Positions 24,311 to 32,412 of a stretch of DNA of 64,000 nucleotides are shown here, piece by piece. Source of the stretch: Cognatazoarcus sp050303815 (GTDB taxonomy: Bacteria; Pseudomonadota; Gammaproteobacteria; Burkholderiales; Rhodocyclaceae); contig JBNLCM010000115.1 in the NCBI GenBank assembly GCA_050303815.1, positions 1 through 64,000 of the forward strand, written 5' to 3'. The notes under the pieces were generated by a model, which was not told the origin of the DNA, did not search any database, and saw only the letters and a list, made by a program, of their open reading frames with translations. The first letter of the stretch is position 1. Each line of letters begins with the position of its first letter. Position numbers and translations under genes: made by a program.

Positions 24311-26008
24311 ATGAGCCTCGTACCCCGCAGCCTGTTCTGGAAGATCAACGTCCCCGTGCTCGCCGTGCTGGCCGCACTCATCGCCGCCTGCGCCCTCTTC
24401 ATCCCACAGATGGTCCGTGAGCGGGCTGTCGAAAGCGCTGCCGCCAATGCCCAGCGCACCGTTGACCAGTTCAAGGCGATCCGCAAGTACTACACCCAGA
24501 ACGTGGTCGGCAAGGTTGTCCGCAATGGCGCCATGAAGCCCCACTTCGAGCACCGCGACGACCCCAATCGCATTCCCCTGCCGGCGACGATGATCCACGA
24601 CCTGTCGACCGAACTGAAGGCCGAGGGCACGTCGCTCGCGCTGTACAGCGCCTTCCCGTTCCCGAACCGGGCGGCCCGCCGGCTCGATCCGTTCGAGAAG
24701 TCCGCCTGGGACACCCTGAGTGCGCGCCCCGACGAGCGTTTCGTCCGTCTCGTCGAGAAGGACGGGCGGGAGGTCCTGCGTGTTGCCATTGCCGACAAGA
24801 TGGTGGCCGAGGCGTGCGTTAACTGTCACAACGCCCACCCGGATACGCCGCGCCGCGACTGGAAGATGGGCGACGTGCGCGGCATACTGGAAGTGGACGT
24901 GGATATCACCGATGCACTCGCCGCCGGCGGGCAGTTCGCGATGGCCGTTTCCGGTGCTGTCGCGCTGGCCGCGCTGCTGATCGGCATTGTCGTCACGATG
25001 GTCTTCCGGACCGTGCTGCATCAGCGCATCGACGAGTTGGCGGGGGCGCTGGACGCGGTAGCCGGTGGCGGCGGCGACCTGACGGTCCGCCTGGCTGAGC
25101 CGGCCGGCGACGAGATGAGCCGCGTCGCTGCCGCGACCAACCGCCTCCTGGCCTCGCTGCAGGGCATGGTTCAGCGCATCATCAGTCACGCCGACGCGGT
25201 CAATGAACGCAGCGAGTCCCTGGCGCGACTGGTCGCCGCCCTGACCGGCAGCGCCCGCGCGCAGAGCGAGTCGTCGGTGGCGACAGCGGCTTCCGTGGAG
25301 GAGCTGACGGTGAGCATTGGCGAAGTGTCCCAGCAAGCCGACGAGACCCGCGGGTTGAGCGACGATGCCCACGAGGTGGCACGGGAAGGCGAAGCGCTGG
25401 CCCGCCGGGCCTCCGGCGAAATCAATCGCGCGGCGGAAGCCGTCCAGGGCTCCGCCCAGGGGGTCGCCCAGCTCAGCGAGCGGGCCGCCGAGATCAGCTC
25501 GATCGTCGGCACGATTCACGAGATTGCGGACCAGACCAACCTGCTGGCCCTGAACGCAGCCATCGAAGCGGCACGGGCCGGCGAGCAGGGCCGCGGCTTC
25601 GCTGTGGTGGCCGACGAGGTCCGCAAGCTGGCCGAGCGCTCGCGGGTGGCGAGCGGCGAGATCGCGCAGATGATCGAGGCGGTCCAGTCCGACACCGAGT
25701 CGTCCCTGCGGCGGATGCGGTCCAGCGCCGAGCAGGTGACGGCCAGTGCCCGACTCGCGGATCAGGCGGCCGGCGCGCTCGCAAGGATCAACGAGGCGGC
25801 CGCGGACACGGCTGCGCGGATCAGCGATATTTCCCATGCCGCGGCCGAGCAGCGCAGTGCCGCCGAGCAGATTGCCCAGCACGTGGAACGCATCGCGGCG
25901 ATGTCGGAGACCGCCGACCGGGAGGTGTCGGAAGCCTCGGGGACTGCCGATGCGCTGCGTTCCGTGGCGGACGCCCTGCTGGCCGACACCCGCCGCTTCA
26001 AGGTGTAG
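24311..26008 (+). CDS. Methyl-accepting chemotaxis protein with periplasmic c-type heme motif
   Basis: Chemoreceptor of 565 aa. A transmembrane helix (residues about 10-30) is followed by a periplasmic sensor of the DUF3365/Tll0287-like type that contains CVNCH at residues 169-173, a covalent heme site. A second helix (about 205-235) leads into HAMP and the signalling domain with the hairpin tip EIADQTNLLALNAAIEAARAGEQGRGFAVVADEVRKLAERS. AAGGA precedes the ATG at 24311; an open frame from 24209 is not supported. It probably steers cells by redox, oxygen or NO; the ligand is inferred from the heme only. It converges with the DUF2238 gene, 11 bp overlap. Confidence 0.9.
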   Translation: MSLVPRSLFWKINVPVLAVLAALIAACALFIPQMVRERAVESAAANAQRTVDQFKAIRKYYTQNVVGKVVRNGAMKPHFEHRDDPNRIPLPATMIHDLSTELKAEGTSLALYSAFPFPNRAARRLDPFEKSAWDTLSARPDERFVRLVEKDGREVLRVAIADKMVAEACVNCHNAHPDTPRRDWKMGDVRGILEVDVDITDALAAGGQFAMAVSGAVALAALLIGIVVTMVFRTVLHQRIDELAGALDAVAGGGGDLTVRLAEPAGDEMSRVAAATNRLLASLQGMVQRIISHADAVNERSESLARLVAALTGSARAQSESSVATAASVEELTVSIGEVSQQADETRGLSDDAHEVAREGEALARRASGEINRAAEAVQGSAQGVAQLSERAAEISSIVGTIHEIADQTNLLALNAAIEAARAGEQGRGFAVVADEVRKLAERSRVASGEIAQMIEAVQSDTESSLRRMRSSAEQVTASARLADQAAGALARINEAAADTAARISDISHAAAEQRSAAEQIAQHVERIAAMSETADREVSEASGTADALRSVADALLADTRRFKV

Positions 26009-26636
26009 GCGAGGCCTGCCTTGGTGCGCCGAGGGTGGCGATCTGGCGATCCTGTGCCCCGCCGAATACTAGCTGGGCGGCGATGGCGCCGAGCAGCGCG
26101 CAGAACATGTCCGACTGGGTGTCCCAGGGGTCGCCCTGGGTGCCCAGGAACTCGTCGGCGCCCTGTCCCATGGCCAGGGCTGCCCACCACTCGATCAGCT
26201 CATAGAATGCGCTGATCGCCAGTACGACGCAGACCACCAGGAAGGCGCGCATCCGCGCTCCGCTGACGTAGCCCCCGCGCAGCAGGATCTCGCGCGCCGC
26301 CAGCGCCGGTACCAGTCCCTGGAATACGTGACCGATCTTGTCGTAGGGGTTGCGGGCGAGATCCAGCCAGTCCTGGATCTGGAAGCCCAGTGGTACGCGG
26401 GCATAGGTGTAGGTTCCGCCCAGGATCAGCACCAGACCGTGGGCAAGGATGCCCACGTAGAGCAGGGTGGTCAGCGGAAAGCGCGCTCGTGTGGCCCACA
26501 GCACCGGCAGCACGATCATGACGGGCAGGACCTCCATCAGCCAGGTCAGCCGGTCATGGGGGCTGATGCCGGAGGCGACGAGGGCGGCGATCAGGGCGAC
26601 AGTGACGGGAAGCAGCGGGGCTGGGTGACTCGGCAC
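25998..26636 (-). CDS. DUF2238 (YjdF-like) integral membrane protein
   Basis: Membrane protein of 212 aa with about five to six hydrophobic segments. Family-specific blocks are visible: NPYDKIGHVFQGLVPALAAREILLR and FYELIEWWAALAMGQGADEFLGTQGDPWDTQSDM. The function of this family is unknown. GTG at 26636 is preferred because GAGGGAG lies 5 bp upstream; an ATG at 26675 has no ribosome site. Confidence 0.85.
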   Translation of the reverse strand: MPSHPAPLLPVTVALIAALVASGISPHDRLTWLMEVLPVMIVLPVLWATRARFPLTTLLYVGILAHGLVLILGGTYTYARVPLGFQIQDWLDLARNPYDKIGHVFQGLVPALAAREILLRGGYVSGARMRAFLVVCVVLAISAFYELIEWWAALAMGQGADEFLGTQGDPWDTQSDMFCALLGAIAAQLVFGGAQDRQIATLGAPRQASPTP

Positions 26637-26734
26637 GGGATCTCCCTCGGGTGGGCGTGGGCGGATTGACACCATGATGCCAAATCGTCGTGTTGGCGGT
26701 ACGCTGGACGTCCGTTCGGATGGGAGCGCACCGC

Positions 26735-27373
26735 ATGTCCATGGAAGCCTGGCTGGCCTTCGTATTCGCCGCGACGGTCCTGCTGGTCATACCCGGCCCG
26801 ACCATCCTGACCGTGATCGGCTACGCCCTCAATCACGGCGCGCGCGCCAACGTCCCGCTGGTGGCGGCGGTGGCGCTCGGCGACTCGACGGCCCTGCTGG
26901 CGTCGATCATTGGCCTGGGCGCCGTGCTGGCGGCGTCGGCTTTCTGGTTTACCGTCGTGAAGGTCGTCGGCGGCGTGTACCTGCTCTATCTCGGGCTGCG
27001 GATGTTGCGCTCAAGGGCGGTGTCACTGCCCGCGGAGACGGCGTGCGGGGCCTCCGCGCAGCCTGGCACCGGACGCCTGTTTGCCCACACCTGGCTCGTG
27101 ACCGCCCTGAATCCGAAAGGCATCATCTTCTTCAGCGCGTTCCTGCCCCAGTTCGTCGATCCGGCCGGCGACGCGAACCGGCAGCTCTGGATCCTGGCGG
27201 CGACCTTCGTGCTCCTGGCGACACTGAACGCCACGCTCTACACCGTGTTTGCGGCGGGCGCCCGGCGGATGCTGCGCACCCCCGGCGCCCAGCGACGCTT
27301 CAATCTGGCGGGCGGAAGCCTGCTCGCGGCGGCGGGCGTGTGGGTGTTGCTCGGCCGCCGCGGGATGGCCTGA
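26735..27373 (+). CDS. LysE/RhtB family amino-acid exporter
   Basis: Inner membrane exporter of 212 aa with about six helices. The family signature is at the N-terminus (VLLVIPGPTILTVIGYALNHGAR) and the NPKGIIFFSAFLPQFVDP block is in the middle. Substrates in this family include lysine, homoserine, threonine and other amino acids; not predictable here. ATG at 26735 has GGAG upstream; two earlier Met codons are less likely. It ends 5 bp from the end of convergent purT. Confidence 0.88.
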   Translation: MSMEAWLAFVFAATVLLVIPGPTILTVIGYALNHGARANVPLVAAVALGDSTALLASIIGLGAVLAASAFWFTVVKVVGGVYLLYLGLRMLRSRAVSLPAETACGASAQPGTGRLFAHTWLVTALNPKGIIFFSAFLPQFVDPAGDANRQLWILAATFVLLATLNATLYTVFAAGARRMLRTPGAQRRFNLAGGSLLAAAGVWVLLGRRGMA

Positions 27374-27378
27374 CGATC

Positions 27379-28575
27379 CTAGCCGGCGACCGGTCGGACC
27401 CGGCTGGCTGCCAGCTTGGCCCGCTCGCGGGCCTCCTCCACATCCTTGCCATTGGCCACGGCGACGCCCATCCGGCGTTTGACGAAGGACTCGGGCTTGC
27501 CGAACAGGCGCAGATCGGAGCGCGGTACGGCCAGTGCCTCGGCGACGCCTTCGAAGGCGATGCCGCTGGCGTCCATGCCGCCGTAAACCACCGCCGAGGC
27601 ACCCGGCTCACGCAGCGCCACGTCGACCGGCAGGCCCAGAATCGCCCGCGCGTGCAGCTCGAACTCCGAGAACCGCTGCGAGCACAGCGTGACGAGCCCG
27701 GTGTCGTGGGGACGCGGGCTGACCTCCGAGAACCACACCTCGTCCCCTTTCACGAACAGTTCAACGCCGAACAGCCCGCGCCCACCCAGGTTGGCGGTGA
27801 CCGCAGCCGCGATTTCCTGTGCGCGGGCCTTTGCCGCCGGGCTCATCACCTGGGGTTGCCAGGATTCCACGTAATCGCCCGAGACCTGGATATGGCCGAT
27901 CGGCTCGCAGAAGTACGTCTGGACCGCGCCGGTCTCGTCGCAGGCGCGCACGGTGAGCTGGGTGATTTCGTACTCGAAGTCGACGAAGCCCTCGACGATC
28001 ACCCGCCCCTGATTGACGCGCCCGCCGGAGGCGGCGTAATCCCAGGCCCTCTGCACGTCGTCTTCGCCGCGTAGCATCGACTGACCCTTGCCCGACGATG
28101 ACATCACCGGCTTCACGATGCACGGAAAGCCGATCTCGCCCACGGCGGCACGCAGCTCGTCGAGGGACTCGGCGAAGCGGTAGCTCGAGGTGGGCAGGCC
28201 GAGCGCTTCGGCGGCCAGGCGCCGGATCCCTTCGCGATTCATGGTCAGCTGGGTGGCCCGCGCGGTCGGAATCACCTCGGCCAGTCCGGCCTGCTCGATC
28301 TCGGCCAGCATGTCGGTGGCGATGGCCTCGATCTCAGGTACGATCAGGTGCGGACGCTCCTGTTCGACCAGGGCCCGCAATGCGGCGCCATCGGTCATCG
28401 GGATGACATGGGCGCGATGGGCCACCTGGTGTCCGGGTGCCCCCTCGTAGCGGTCGACTGCAATCACTTCCACGCCCAGCCGCTGCAGCGCGATGATGAC
28501 TTCCTTGCCGAGTTCGCCGGCGCCGAGCAGCATGACCTTGAGCGCGCTGGGCGCGTGGGGGGTACCAAACTTCAT
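27379..28575 (-). CDS. purT: PurT, formate-dependent GAR transformylase
   Basis: ATP-grasp enzyme of 398 aa that makes formyl-glycinamide ribonucleotide from GAR, formate and ATP in purine synthesis. Visible blocks: MLLGAGELGKEV (N-terminal nucleotide fold), PCIVKPVMSSSGKGQS (ATP-grasp lysine and loop), GVELFVKGDEVWFSEVSPRPHDTG (metal and ATP site). AGGAG precedes the ATG. Full length for the family. Confidence 0.96.
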   Translation of the reverse strand: MKFGTPHAPSALKVMLLGAGELGKEVIIALQRLGVEVIAVDRYEGAPGHQVAHRAHVIPMTDGAALRALVEQERPHLIVPEIEAIATDMLAEIEQAGLAEVIPTARATQLTMNREGIRRLAAEALGLPTSSYRFAESLDELRAAVGEIGFPCIVKPVMSSSGKGQSMLRGEDDVQRAWDYAASGGRVNQGRVIVEGFVDFEYEITQLTVRACDETGAVQTYFCEPIGHIQVSGDYVESWQPQVMSPAAKARAQEIAAAVTANLGGRGLFGVELFVKGDEVWFSEVSPRPHDTGLVTLCSQRFSEFELHARAILGLPVDVALREPGASAVVYGGMDASGIAFEGVAEALAVPRSDLRLFGKPESFVKRRMGVAVANGKDVEEARERAKLAASRVRPVAG

Positions 28576-28620
28576 CCGAATCTCCTGGGGACGATGGGGG
28601 CTTGCCCGAAACCCGGCATT

Positions 28621-29523
28621 TTATGCCCTGCGGCGCGTGTGCTGCGAGCCTGTGGGAGCGCTGTCGTGTCGGCGCCGGATGTCGGCCAGGACCTCCAGGT
28701 CGATCAAGGCATCGCCACGGATGCGGTTGTCGTAGTTCTCGACACCCATGAAACGGGCCATTGCGGCAATGCAGGCGTCGTCCCAGGTGTCGCCGCCGGG
28801 GAGGTCGGCAAAGCCGGCGCGGGCGAGGAGCGGCTTCAGTTCCGCGGCGATCGTCGCGTCGATAGGCACCAGGTTGCAGCTGTCCGACGGGAAATACGAC
28901 AGGCGATGGAGCTGGTAGCAGCGAGCCAGCTCGTCGATGGGTTCCGGGTGGTCGTAGATGGACACGTCCACGTGGCGGCCGGTGCGGCCGCCGTAGCCGC
29001 CGCCGGGCTTGACCACCAGCAGCGCGGCGGACTGCTGGCCGCGCAGTTCGCCGCCCGCGTCCCGGCCGGCAGCCAGAGCCGCAATCAGCCGGTCCGACAG
29101 CTCGCCGACGCAGCCCTCGAAGGTCTCGACCATCGCATCGACGACGCCGGGACCGGCCAGGGTATTGCCGCTGGCGACCGAATGGGGCCCCGTGCGGGCG
29201 CCGGCCCAGCCGTCCCAGCTGGCGACGGCCTCGCCGGTGTGGCTGGCAGGCTCGCCGTCGATTCGCAGGATGGCTATCTGGCGCAGATCGCGTTCGCTGT
29301 CACCTCGCAGCAGGATCGACAGGGTCTCCGTGGCGCTGGCGCCAAGCGCGAGCAGGTCGGTGCCCTCTCGGCCATGATCCGGATTGGCGAAGGCCTGGGT
29401 GGCCAGGCAGCCTGCGCCAGCCTGGCCGTGGGCCACGATGCTGCCGACGCCAGGAAACTTGGACTGGACGGCAATGCCGACCTCTCCGGCCGCAGGATCG
29501 CGGCCGACGATGGAATACGTCAT
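28621..29523 (-). CDS. DUF1028 family Ntn-hydrolase-like protein
   Basis: Protein of 300 aa with the DUF1028 N-terminal domain: TYSIVGRDPAAGEVGIAVQSKFPGVGS, then QAGAGCLATQAFANP and SGNTLAG. This domain is related to N-terminal nucleophile hydrolases; substrate unknown. The Met at 29523 is preceded by GGAG; 16 additional upstream residues are proline-rich and unlikely. It stands 46 bp upstream of purT on the same strand. Confidence 0.85.
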   Translation of the reverse strand: MTYSIVGRDPAAGEVGIAVQSKFPGVGSIVAHGQAGAGCLATQAFANPDHGREGTDLLALGASATETLSILLRGDSERDLRQIAILRIDGEPASHTGEAVASWDGWAGARTGPHSVASGNTLAGPGVVDAMVETFEGCVGELSDRLIAALAAGRDAGGELRGQQSAALLVVKPGGGYGGRTGRHVDVSIYDHPEPIDELARCYQLHRLSYFPSDSCNLVPIDATIAAELKPLLARAGFADLPGGDTWDDACIAAMARFMGVENYDNRIRGDALIDLEVLADIRRRHDSAPTGSQHTRRRA

Positions 29524-29654
29524 GGGAACTCCGGGTTTAGGCGGGGGCGCGAGTGCGCACCCCGAGTCCACTAACTAACGCAGACCCGGAGGCATTTCAA
29601 GGCACGACGGAGAGGCGCACGGTGCCGCGCGCCCTGTGTCAGGTGCCGTCGAGG

Positions 29655-29852
29655 CTATCCGAGTGGCCGGATGAAGAGTTGCATGATCGCCGCGGAGGTT
29701 TCTCCGTCGGCAAGGATCGCGGTCGCCCACTTGGGCAGGGCCTGGATGGCCCAGATGACCACGACGGCCAGAATGATCTTGTGGCCACGCGACATGGCCT
29801 GAAGCCGTTCCATCACCTCACGCGGGGTGCTATCACCGGGCGTCTCTCTCAT
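29655..29852 (-). CDS. Small single-span membrane protein, 65 aa
   Basis: No family recognised. A charged N-terminus (about 25 residues, with REVMERLQAMSRGHK) is followed by one transmembrane segment (IILAVVVIWAIQALPKWATAIL) and a short tail. AGGAG stands 9 bp before the ATG, which supports real translation. Confidence 0.6.
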   Translation of the reverse strand: MRETPGDSTPREVMERLQAMSRGHKIILAVVVIWAIQALPKWATAILADGETSAAIMQLFIRPLG

Positions 29853-29971
29853 GGGCGTTGCTCCTTGTCTCAGTGCACGATCGCCGCCGTGCTCGCGGAA
29901 GCTCGCATCTCAGAGGGTTATAGGACGGGTTTCGGGATTTCGCCATCGCGCTTGCAGCAAACCCGGCAGGC

Positions 29972-29998
29972 GAAAATAAGCCCGCCACGGGGGCGGGC
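29972..29998 (-). terminator. Intrinsic terminator of the b561-yceI-yceI operon
   Basis: On the minus strand a 7-bp stem (29998-29992 with 29986-29980, 5-nt loop) is followed by TTATTTT at 29979-29972. It lies 25 bp downstream of the last yceI gene. Confidence 0.75.
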
Positions 29999-30022
29999 CT
30001 GGTCACGCGATGTGCCGTGCGC

Positions 30023-30592
30023 TCAGGGCTTGAACGCTTCGACGGCGATCGACAGGGTCACGTCGTCGGACACGTAGGGCGCGTACTTGCCGGCATTGAA
30101 TTCGCTGCGCTTGATGGTCGTGGTGGCGTTGGCACCGATGGCCGGCACCTTCTTGATCGGGTGCGGCATCGCGTGGAAGCTCGTCACCGTCAGGGTGACC
30201 CGCTTGGTCACGCCCTTGATCGTCAGGTTGCCCTCGACGGTGGCCGGCTTGTCGCCCTCGAAGGTCACCTTGGTGGACTTGAAGGTGATCGTCGGGTAGG
30301 TCGCGGTATCGAAGAAGTCCTTGCCCTGGATGTGCTCGTCGAAGGTCTCGTAGCCCGTGTTGACCGAGGTGGTGTCGATCGTCACGTCCACCGAGCCGGT
30401 CTTGGCTGCCGTGTCGATCATCACGGTACCGCTGGTCTTGTCGAAGCGGTGGACCTGGGTCGAATAGCCGAAATGGCTGTACTCGAAACGAGGGGCCGTG
30501 TGGGTCGGATCCAGTTCGTAGGTCTCCGGCGCGGCAACCGCGGCAGAGGCGAGGGTGGCGGTCAGGATGGCGGCGAGCGTGGTGCGTTTCAT
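30023..30592 (-). CDS. YceI family periplasmic protein
   Basis: Exported lipocalin-like protein of 189 aa with a signal peptide ending at ASAAVAAPE. The YceI pattern is clear: YELDPTHTAPRFEYSHFG, then DVTIDTTSVNTGYETFDEHIQGKDFFDTATYPTITFKST. Such proteins bind isoprenoid or polyprenyl lipids. It is the third gene of an operon with cytochrome b561 and another YceI protein; that pairing is common and points to a redox role at the membrane, not defined. Confidence 0.92.
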   Translation of the reverse strand: MKRTTLAAILTATLASAAVAAPETYELDPTHTAPRFEYSHFGYSTQVHRFDKTSGTVMIDTAAKTGSVDVTIDTTSVNTGYETFDEHIQGKDFFDTATYPTITFKSTKVTFEGDKPATVEGNLTIKGVTKRVTLTVTSFHAMPHPIKKVPAIGANATTTIKRSEFNAGKYAPYVSDDVTLSIAVEAFKP

Positions 30593-30620
30593 GGATGACT
30601 CCTGTTGCAGTTGAGCGGGG

Positions 30621-31172
30621 TTACCTGGCCGGGGCGGCCAGTTGATAGCGGATCTCGACTTCGTTGGCTACGACGCTGGTATCGCCCCAGATGCCTTGGC
30701 CGACGCCGAAGTCCTTGCGTTTCATGATGAAGCTGCCGGAGAACACGCCGGCGCCATCCTGCTCGGCGAAGCGGGCCTCGGTGGCGATGTCTCGGGTGGT
30801 GCCGCGCACCGAGAGCGTCCCGTTGATTCGGTAGGCCTGGTCGCCGAGCGGGGTGACCGAGGTGCTCTCGAAGATCGCCTTGGGGTGATTGGCCACATCG
30901 AACCAGTCCGGGCCCGCCACCTCGGCGTCGGCCTCGTCAAGGCCAGTCTCGATGCTGGCCAGCTCGACCTCCAGACGCGCCTGGCCGTCGGCCGGTTTGG
31001 CGGGGTCGAAGCGGATCTGGCCGTCGAAGCGGCCGAAGCGCCCCTTGACCGGCACGTTCATCTGGGTGGACACGAACTCCACCTGGCTTCTGGCCGTCAG
31101 GAAGCCGGCGTAGTCGGCGGCCGGAACGGGCAGGGCAACAAGCCCCAGCGCGAGGGCGACAATGGTCTTCAT
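30621..31172 (-). CDS. YceI family periplasmic protein (second copy)
   Basis: Exported protein of 183 aa with a signal peptide (VALALGLVALPVPAA). YceI motifs: RSQVEFVSTQMNVPVKGRFGRFDGQIRFD and FDVANHPKAIFESTSVTP, ending FGVGQGIWGDTSVVANEVEIRYQL. It differs considerably from its neighbour, so the two are old paralogues. GGGAG precedes the ATG at 31172, which lies 14 bp after the cytochrome b561 stop. Confidence 0.9.
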   Translation of the reverse strand: MKTIVALALGLVALPVPAADYAGFLTARSQVEFVSTQMNVPVKGRFGRFDGQIRFDPAKPADGQARLEVELASIETGLDEADAEVAGPDWFDVANHPKAIFESTSVTPLGDQAYRINGTLSVRGTTRDIATEARFAEQDGAGVFSGSFIMKRKDFGVGQGIWGDTSVVANEVEIRYQLAAPAR

Positions 31173-31186
31173 GGGGTGACTCCCGG

Positions 31187-31732
31187 TTATCGGATCCACG
31201 GCGCCATCCGGGACAGGATGCCGTCGTGGTCCTTGTAGTGGTGCTTGAGTGCGGCAAGGGCATGGCCGAGCACGATGGCCGCCATCGTGACGTTGGCCAC
31301 TTCATGGACGACTTTCAGCGTGTCGCCCAGTTCCTTGTTCTTGCCCAGCAGGTCCGGAATCGGCAGTACGCCGAAGTACACGGTCTGTACGCCAAGGGCG
31401 GAGCTCATCAGCCAGCCGGTGACCGGCACGGCGAACATCAACAGGTAGAGCAGGTGGTGTCCGCCGTGTGCGACCGCCTTCTGCCAGTCGGGCATCGAAT
31501 CCGGCAGGGCGGGCGGGCGGTGGGTGGCTCGCCACAGGATGCGGACGGCAGCCAGCAGGAAGACCGACACACCCGCCCACTTGTGCCAGGAGTAGAGCTT
31601 CAGCTTCCAGGGCGTCAGGGGCAGCTCGTGCATATACACGCCGAGCGCGAAGTTGCCGATGATGATCAGCGCGACCAGCCAGTGCAGCAGGATGGCGACG
31701 CCGTCGTAGCGAGGGGAGGTTGGGGTCTGCAT
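31187..31732 (-). CDS. Cytochrome b561 family membrane protein
   Basis: Four-helix di-heme b membrane protein of 181 aa. Candidate heme-ligand histidines are seen in ILLHWLVALI, SWHKWAGV, VAHGGHHLLYL and VVHEVANV. Such proteins move electrons between quinol and periplasmic acceptors. It is the first gene of the operon with two YceI proteins, which may be its periplasmic partners. Confidence 0.9.
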   Translation of the reverse strand: MQTPTSPRYDGVAILLHWLVALIIIGNFALGVYMHELPLTPWKLKLYSWHKWAGVSVFLLAAVRILWRATHRPPALPDSMPDWQKAVAHGGHHLLYLLMFAVPVTGWLMSSALGVQTVYFGVLPIPDLLGKNKELGDTLKVVHEVANVTMAAIVLGHALAALKHHYKDHDGILSRMAPWIR

Positions 31733-31779
31733 TCGAGTCTGGGTGCGCGATATGACACCTACACTCTAATCGCAGCCGG

Positions 31780-31801
31780 CAGCGGGATAAACAGCCCGCT
31801 G
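31780..31801. terminator. Hairpin between the cupredoxin and cytochrome b561 genes
   Basis: A 7-bp inverted repeat (31780-31786 with 31795-31801) with an 8-nt AT-rich loop lies in the gap between two leftward genes. No T tract on the minus strand; possible weak end for the cupredoxin gene. Confidence 0.35.
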
Positions 31802-31865
31802 TTAAATTGATTGTTGCGAATTTCGGGATGAACGGCCGGGCGAAGCCGTTGTCGACAGCGCCTGG

Positions 31866-32342
31866 TCAGCGAATCGTGATCTCGCCTTCCATGCCCAGTG
31901 TGCGGTGATCGTCGATACTGCAGAAGAAGCTGTAGTGACCGGCCCGGATCGGGACGAGCCACATCTCCATCTGCTGTCCGCGCTTGATGTAGACAGATTT
32001 CAGGACAGGCGTGACCACTCTGCCCGCGTCGTTCTGTGCCATCTTGATCGCCACGCCACTGAAGAACGAGCCGCCGACCATGTCGTGGGAGACGCGCCCG
32101 ACATTGCGCAGCCGGAGGATGTAGGGCTTGTTGCGGTCCAGTACGAGGTCCGGGGGATCGTAGCTGTGGTCCTCGAGGGTGAGCTCGATGACCTCGGCGG
32201 TGTTCCAGTCGATCGCGTCCAGGATGGCTGCTGCGCCGGCTTCGAGGCCGACCGGTTCGCGGAGCCGGTCTTCCGCCAGAAGGTACGGTGACGCGAAGGC
32301 GAGGAGGCCTGACAGGGCCAGGCGCCGGACGGCATGTGTCAT
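31866..32342 (-). CDS. Periplasmic cupredoxin-domain protein
   Basis: Exported protein of 158 aa (signal peptide LALSGLLAFASPYLLAE). The C-terminal half has type-1 copper ligands: His in RVSHDM, then Cys, His and Met in FFCSIDDHRTLGM. This resembles the copper domain of nitrosocyanin- or nitrous-oxide-reductase-like cupredoxins rather than azurin. It stands between cytochrome b561 and a BT1-like transporter and may be an electron carrier or copper handler; role not known. Confidence 0.78.
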   Translation of the reverse strand: MTHAVRRLALSGLLAFASPYLLAEDRLREPVGLEAGAAAILDAIDWNTAEVIELTLEDHSYDPPDLVLDRNKPYILRLRNVGRVSHDMVGGSFFSGVAIKMAQNDAGRVVTPVLKSVYIKRGQQMEMWLVPIRAGHYSFFCSIDDHRTLGMEGEITIR

Positions 32343-32412
32343 GAGGATTCCCGCGATGGTTTGGGGCCTTAACGGCAGACCCGCTGGCCACCTTTAGCCG
32401 GGCGCGTGCGCC

